This document shows positions 7,931 through 9,965 of a DNA stretch of 9,965 bases, piece after piece; the stretch's first letter is position 1, and each line of letters opens with the position of its first letter. The notes under the pieces were generated by a model, which did not search any database, was not told the origin of the DNA, and saw only the letters and a program-made list of their open reading frames with translations. The position numbers and the translations under genes are program-made. Source of the stretch: Caldifarciminota bacterium (GTDB lineage: Bacteria; Hydrothermota; UBA3073; NMUJ01); NCBI GenBank assembly GCA_021158725.1, contig JAGGUB010000123.1, positions 1-9,965 on the forward strand. The letters run 5' to 3'.

Positions 7931-9965
7931 ATGAGAGCAAGTGTAGCTTTGATAGTGTTGGTACCAGTGGTGTTGATAGGGCAGGTGGTACTCAATGTGG
8001 ATTTTGAGACAGGCTTCCCGGCAGGATGGCAGGTTTACATTATGGGTGATACGAGCATATCTTACGGCGATCCGGTTGGCTGGCATATCAAGAAAGCAGA
8101 TTATTGGTATTGGCCACCTGATGAGATAGGTGATTCAGCCATATGGCATGGTGATGTCAACGTAACAGAGGATGACAACGGTGATGGTTATATATTATGT
8201 GATGATTGGCTTGTGTCACCACAGGTGACGATACCGGATGGTGCAATACTTACGTACTGGCGTGATAATGCATACATGAGTTGGTATTATCATCACGGTG
8301 TGTACATATCGACAGGATCAGGTGATCCAGCGGACGGCGATTTTGTGTTGCTGTTTGAGGATAGCAGTGATGTGTACTGGGAGCCATGTACGTTGGATAT
8401 TAGTCCATACTATGGGCAAACCGTTTATATTGCGTGGCGCTACATGGGGGATTATGCAACTGAGTGGGGTATCGATAACATATTCCTGGGTGTACCGATA
8501 ACAGTGGATGTAGCAGCTAATGAGATACTGGGTATACCAGGTGCGATGGTAAAAGATACGACAGTTGTACCTAAGCTGGTGATCGAGAACCTATCCGATA
8601 TCGACACAGCTGGTGTATGTACGATGGAGATACCGGGGTTTGGCTATTCCCATCAAGTGGAGGTTGACTTACCAGCAAATGCGGTTGATACTGTGGAATT
8701 CCCAGCATTGGAGGTGGATCCAATCGGGCCGTTTACTGCAATAGCCTACGTTACGTTTGGAGATCCGGTACCTGATAACGATACCGTGAGGTATGACTTT
8801 TACGTGTTGGAAGAATACGGTCCTGACTTTGAAGCTGACAATGGTGGGTTTGTTGCATCAGTTGAACCCGGTGCACCTGAACCTGGTTGGGAGTATGGTG
8901 AGGTAGGTCCATATCCGGGGCCTAACACGTATCCTGAACCACATAGTGGTACACGATACTGGGGGACGATACTACATGATGATTATGCGAATAATGCGAT
9001 GTGGTACCTGGACAGGTTATTTATTACAGCTACGAAAGATACACCAGTGATCGCATTCTGGCACTGGTACTACATGGAAGGGTATGACTGGGGTGCTTAC
9101 GATGGTGGTAATGTGAAGCTATCGACTGATGGTGGTGCAACATGGGAGCTAATCTATCCGATAGGTGGTTATCCATATGATGATATAGGGGCGTTGGATG
9201 AGCCAGGTTATTCAGGTATATCAGGTGGTGGTGACGAGTCAATCTGGGTGCCAGCAGTTTTCGAGTTACCGATGGTCGATTCAGGTGAGACGTTTGGGAT
9301 AAGGTTTACATTCGGTAGCGATGCATCTGTTAGGTATCCTGGTTGGTATATCGATGATATTATGAGCACGGGTGTGGTGTGGGAGATACCGTTTGACCTT
9401 AGTGTAAAGGAGTTTGCTGGTATACCAGAGGGTGCAAGCCTATCCAGGGGTGTGGCACAACATATTGGTGTGGTGGTGGAGAACCCAACCGTCGGTGGCC
9501 CGATAGATTTACGTGTACATGTGAGGATAACAAGGGCAACAGATGGTGCCATAGTGTGGTCGGAATTTAAGGATGTGTTTGGGTTCACACCAGGTGTAGA
9601 TACGATATGGTTGGGTGATTGGGTGCCATTCGACCCCGGTACGTATACGCTAAATGTGGCAGTAAATGCGGTTGCAGATCCTATGCTGTATAATAACACA
9701 ATAACTATAAATGTGACAGTTGGTGCGAAGATGGGTGAACAGGAGGTGACGAGATTCTTCTTCCATGGGCCAACACCCAACCCAGCTACGGGTACGAGTG
9801 TGGTAGAGTTTGGGCTACCAACGGCTACACGAGTGGAGTTTAGGTTGGTAGATGTAGCTGGACGTACCGTACGTGAGGTGAACGAAACCATGGCACCGGG
9901 TATACATACGATGACATTGGATAACCTTGCAACTGGTGTGTATTTCTATCACTTCAGTGCAGGTA
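7931..9965 (+). CDS. Secreted choice-of-anchor J / InhA-like domain protein with sorting tail (3' end outside window)
   Basis: The frame is open from the ATG at 7931 to the window end (678 codons plus one base); by comparison with the previous gene about 12 codons are missing. The signal peptide is residues 1-17 (MRASVALIVLVPVVLIG). Domains by eye: 20-189, J domain starting right after the signal (NVDFETGFPAGW, DDWLVSPQV, STGSGDPADGDFV, ATEWGIDNI); 191-296, CARDB (LVIENLSD, DPVPDNDTV); 297-485, a longer J/MAM-like domain of the kind found in immune-inhibitor-A-type secreted peptidases (DFEADNGGF, GWEYGEVG, DGGNVKLSTDGGATWE, PGWYIDDI); 487-597, CARDB-like (IGVVVENP, GVDTIWLGDW); 598-678+, type A sorting tail (GPTPNPATG, RLVDVAGRTVREV, LATGVYFYHFSAG). 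The InhA-like domain is present without any peptidase domain. It is the only one of the three paralogues whose N-terminus does not begin MWRK. Probably a surface protein; ligand unknown. Confidence 0.92.
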   Translation, partial: MRASVALIVLVPVVLIGQVVLNVDFETGFPAGWQVYIMGDTSISYGDPVGWHIKKADYWYWPPDEIGDSAIWHGDVNVTEDDNGDGYILCDDWLVSPQVTIPDGAILTYWRDNAYMSWYYHHGVYISTGSGDPADGDFVLLFEDSSDVYWEPCTLDISPYYGQTVYIAWRYMGDYATEWGIDNIFLGVPITVDVAANEILGIPGAMVKDTTVVPKLVIENLSDIDTAGVCTMEIPGFGYSHQVEVDLPANAVDTVEFPALEVDPIGPFTAIAYVTFGDPVPDNDTVRYDFYVLEEYGPDFEADNGGFVASVEPGAPEPGWEYGEVGPYPGPNTYPEPHSGTRYWGTILHDDYANNAMWYLDRLFITATKDTPVIAFWHWYYMEGYDWGAYDGGNVKLSTDGGATWELIYPIGGYPYDDIGALDEPGYSGISGGGDESIWVPAVFELPMVDSGETFGIRFTFGSDASVRYPGWYIDDIMSTGVVWEIPFDLSVKEFAGIPEGASLSRGVAQHIGVVVENPTVGGPIDLRVHVRITRATDGAIVWSEFKDVFGFTPGVDTIWLGDWVPFDPGTYTLNVAVNAVADPMLYNNTITINVTVGAKMGEQEVTRFFFHGPTPNPATGTSVVEFGLPTATRVEFRLVDVAGRTVREVNETMAPGIHTMTLDNLATGVYFYHFSAG
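9722..9965 (+). repeat. Sorting-tail cassette, copy 2 (cut by window end)
   Basis: Direct repeat of 7626-7869, offset by 2096 bases and in the same reading phase. About 75 of 81 encoded residues are identical. Differences cluster toward the 3' end, for example FYRF becomes FYHF by several adjacent base changes. Confidence 0.93.

Noticed and set aside
9208..9891. Minus-strand open frame of 227 codons, sharing about 50 N-terminal residues with another minus-strand frame at 7268-7795
   Set aside because: Both lie antisense to the duplicated sorting-tail cassette, so their similarity is explained by the plus-strand repeat. The translations are rich in Ser, Thr and Pro with no domain pattern and no ribosome binding site.

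Overview
The window is a single plus-strand gene train of five open reading frames with almost no intergenic DNA (gaps of 7, 11, 9 and 23 bases), most likely one operon that starts left of the window and continues past its right edge. Nothing in it looks like cytoplasmic metabolism. Every gene encodes an envelope or secreted protein. The first is an outer-membrane OmpA-family protein cut by the left edge. The other four are multi-domain beta-sandwich proteins that end in a C-terminal sorting tail of the type IX secretion 'type A' (Por secretion tail / FlgD-Ig-like) kind; the last is cut by the right edge about a dozen codons before its expected end.

Layout: 1-530, end of a beta-barrel, a coiled-coil linker and an OmpA peptidoglycan-binding domain. 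538-2223, beta-sandwich, CARDB/Ig-like domain, 'YDDG' domain, tail. 2235-5225, signal peptide, choice-of-anchor J (J) domain, CARDB, YDDG domain, CARDB, J domain, CARDB, tail. 5235-7907, signal peptide, YDDG domain, J, CARDB, J, CARDB, tail. 7931-9965+, signal peptide, J, CARDB, InhA/MAM-like J domain, CARDB, tail. The last three proteins share the same final 'CARDB plus tail' block and are clearly paralogues built from one domain set. No protease, glycosidase or other catalytic motif is visible, so surface adhesins or extracellular matrix/binding proteins are likelier than enzymes.

Recent DNA-level exchange is visible. The last 244 bases of the window are about 94% identical to 7626-7869 in the preceding gene, although the domain just upstream is only about 45% identical at protein level. 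A roughly 500-base J module is shared by the third and fourth genes (about 76% protein identity, with a 72-base core at about 93% DNA identity). Both repeat pairs are direct and in the same reading phase, so recombination would give in-frame chimeras.

The organism is probably a diderm bacterium from a candidate phylum rich in these tails, in or near the FCB group (WOR-3/Stahlbacteria, Hydrothermota, TA06, Cloacimonadota or similar). This rests on protein style (DEFGYY-type N-terminus, J and CARDB modules, GVYFYRF tails), the frequent use of ATA for isoleucine, and the standard use of TGA as stop; it is an inference and the phylum cannot be fixed from this window. No RNA genes, mobile elements, CRISPR arrays, promoters or convincing terminators were seen, and no stretch over 300 bases lacks a gene.
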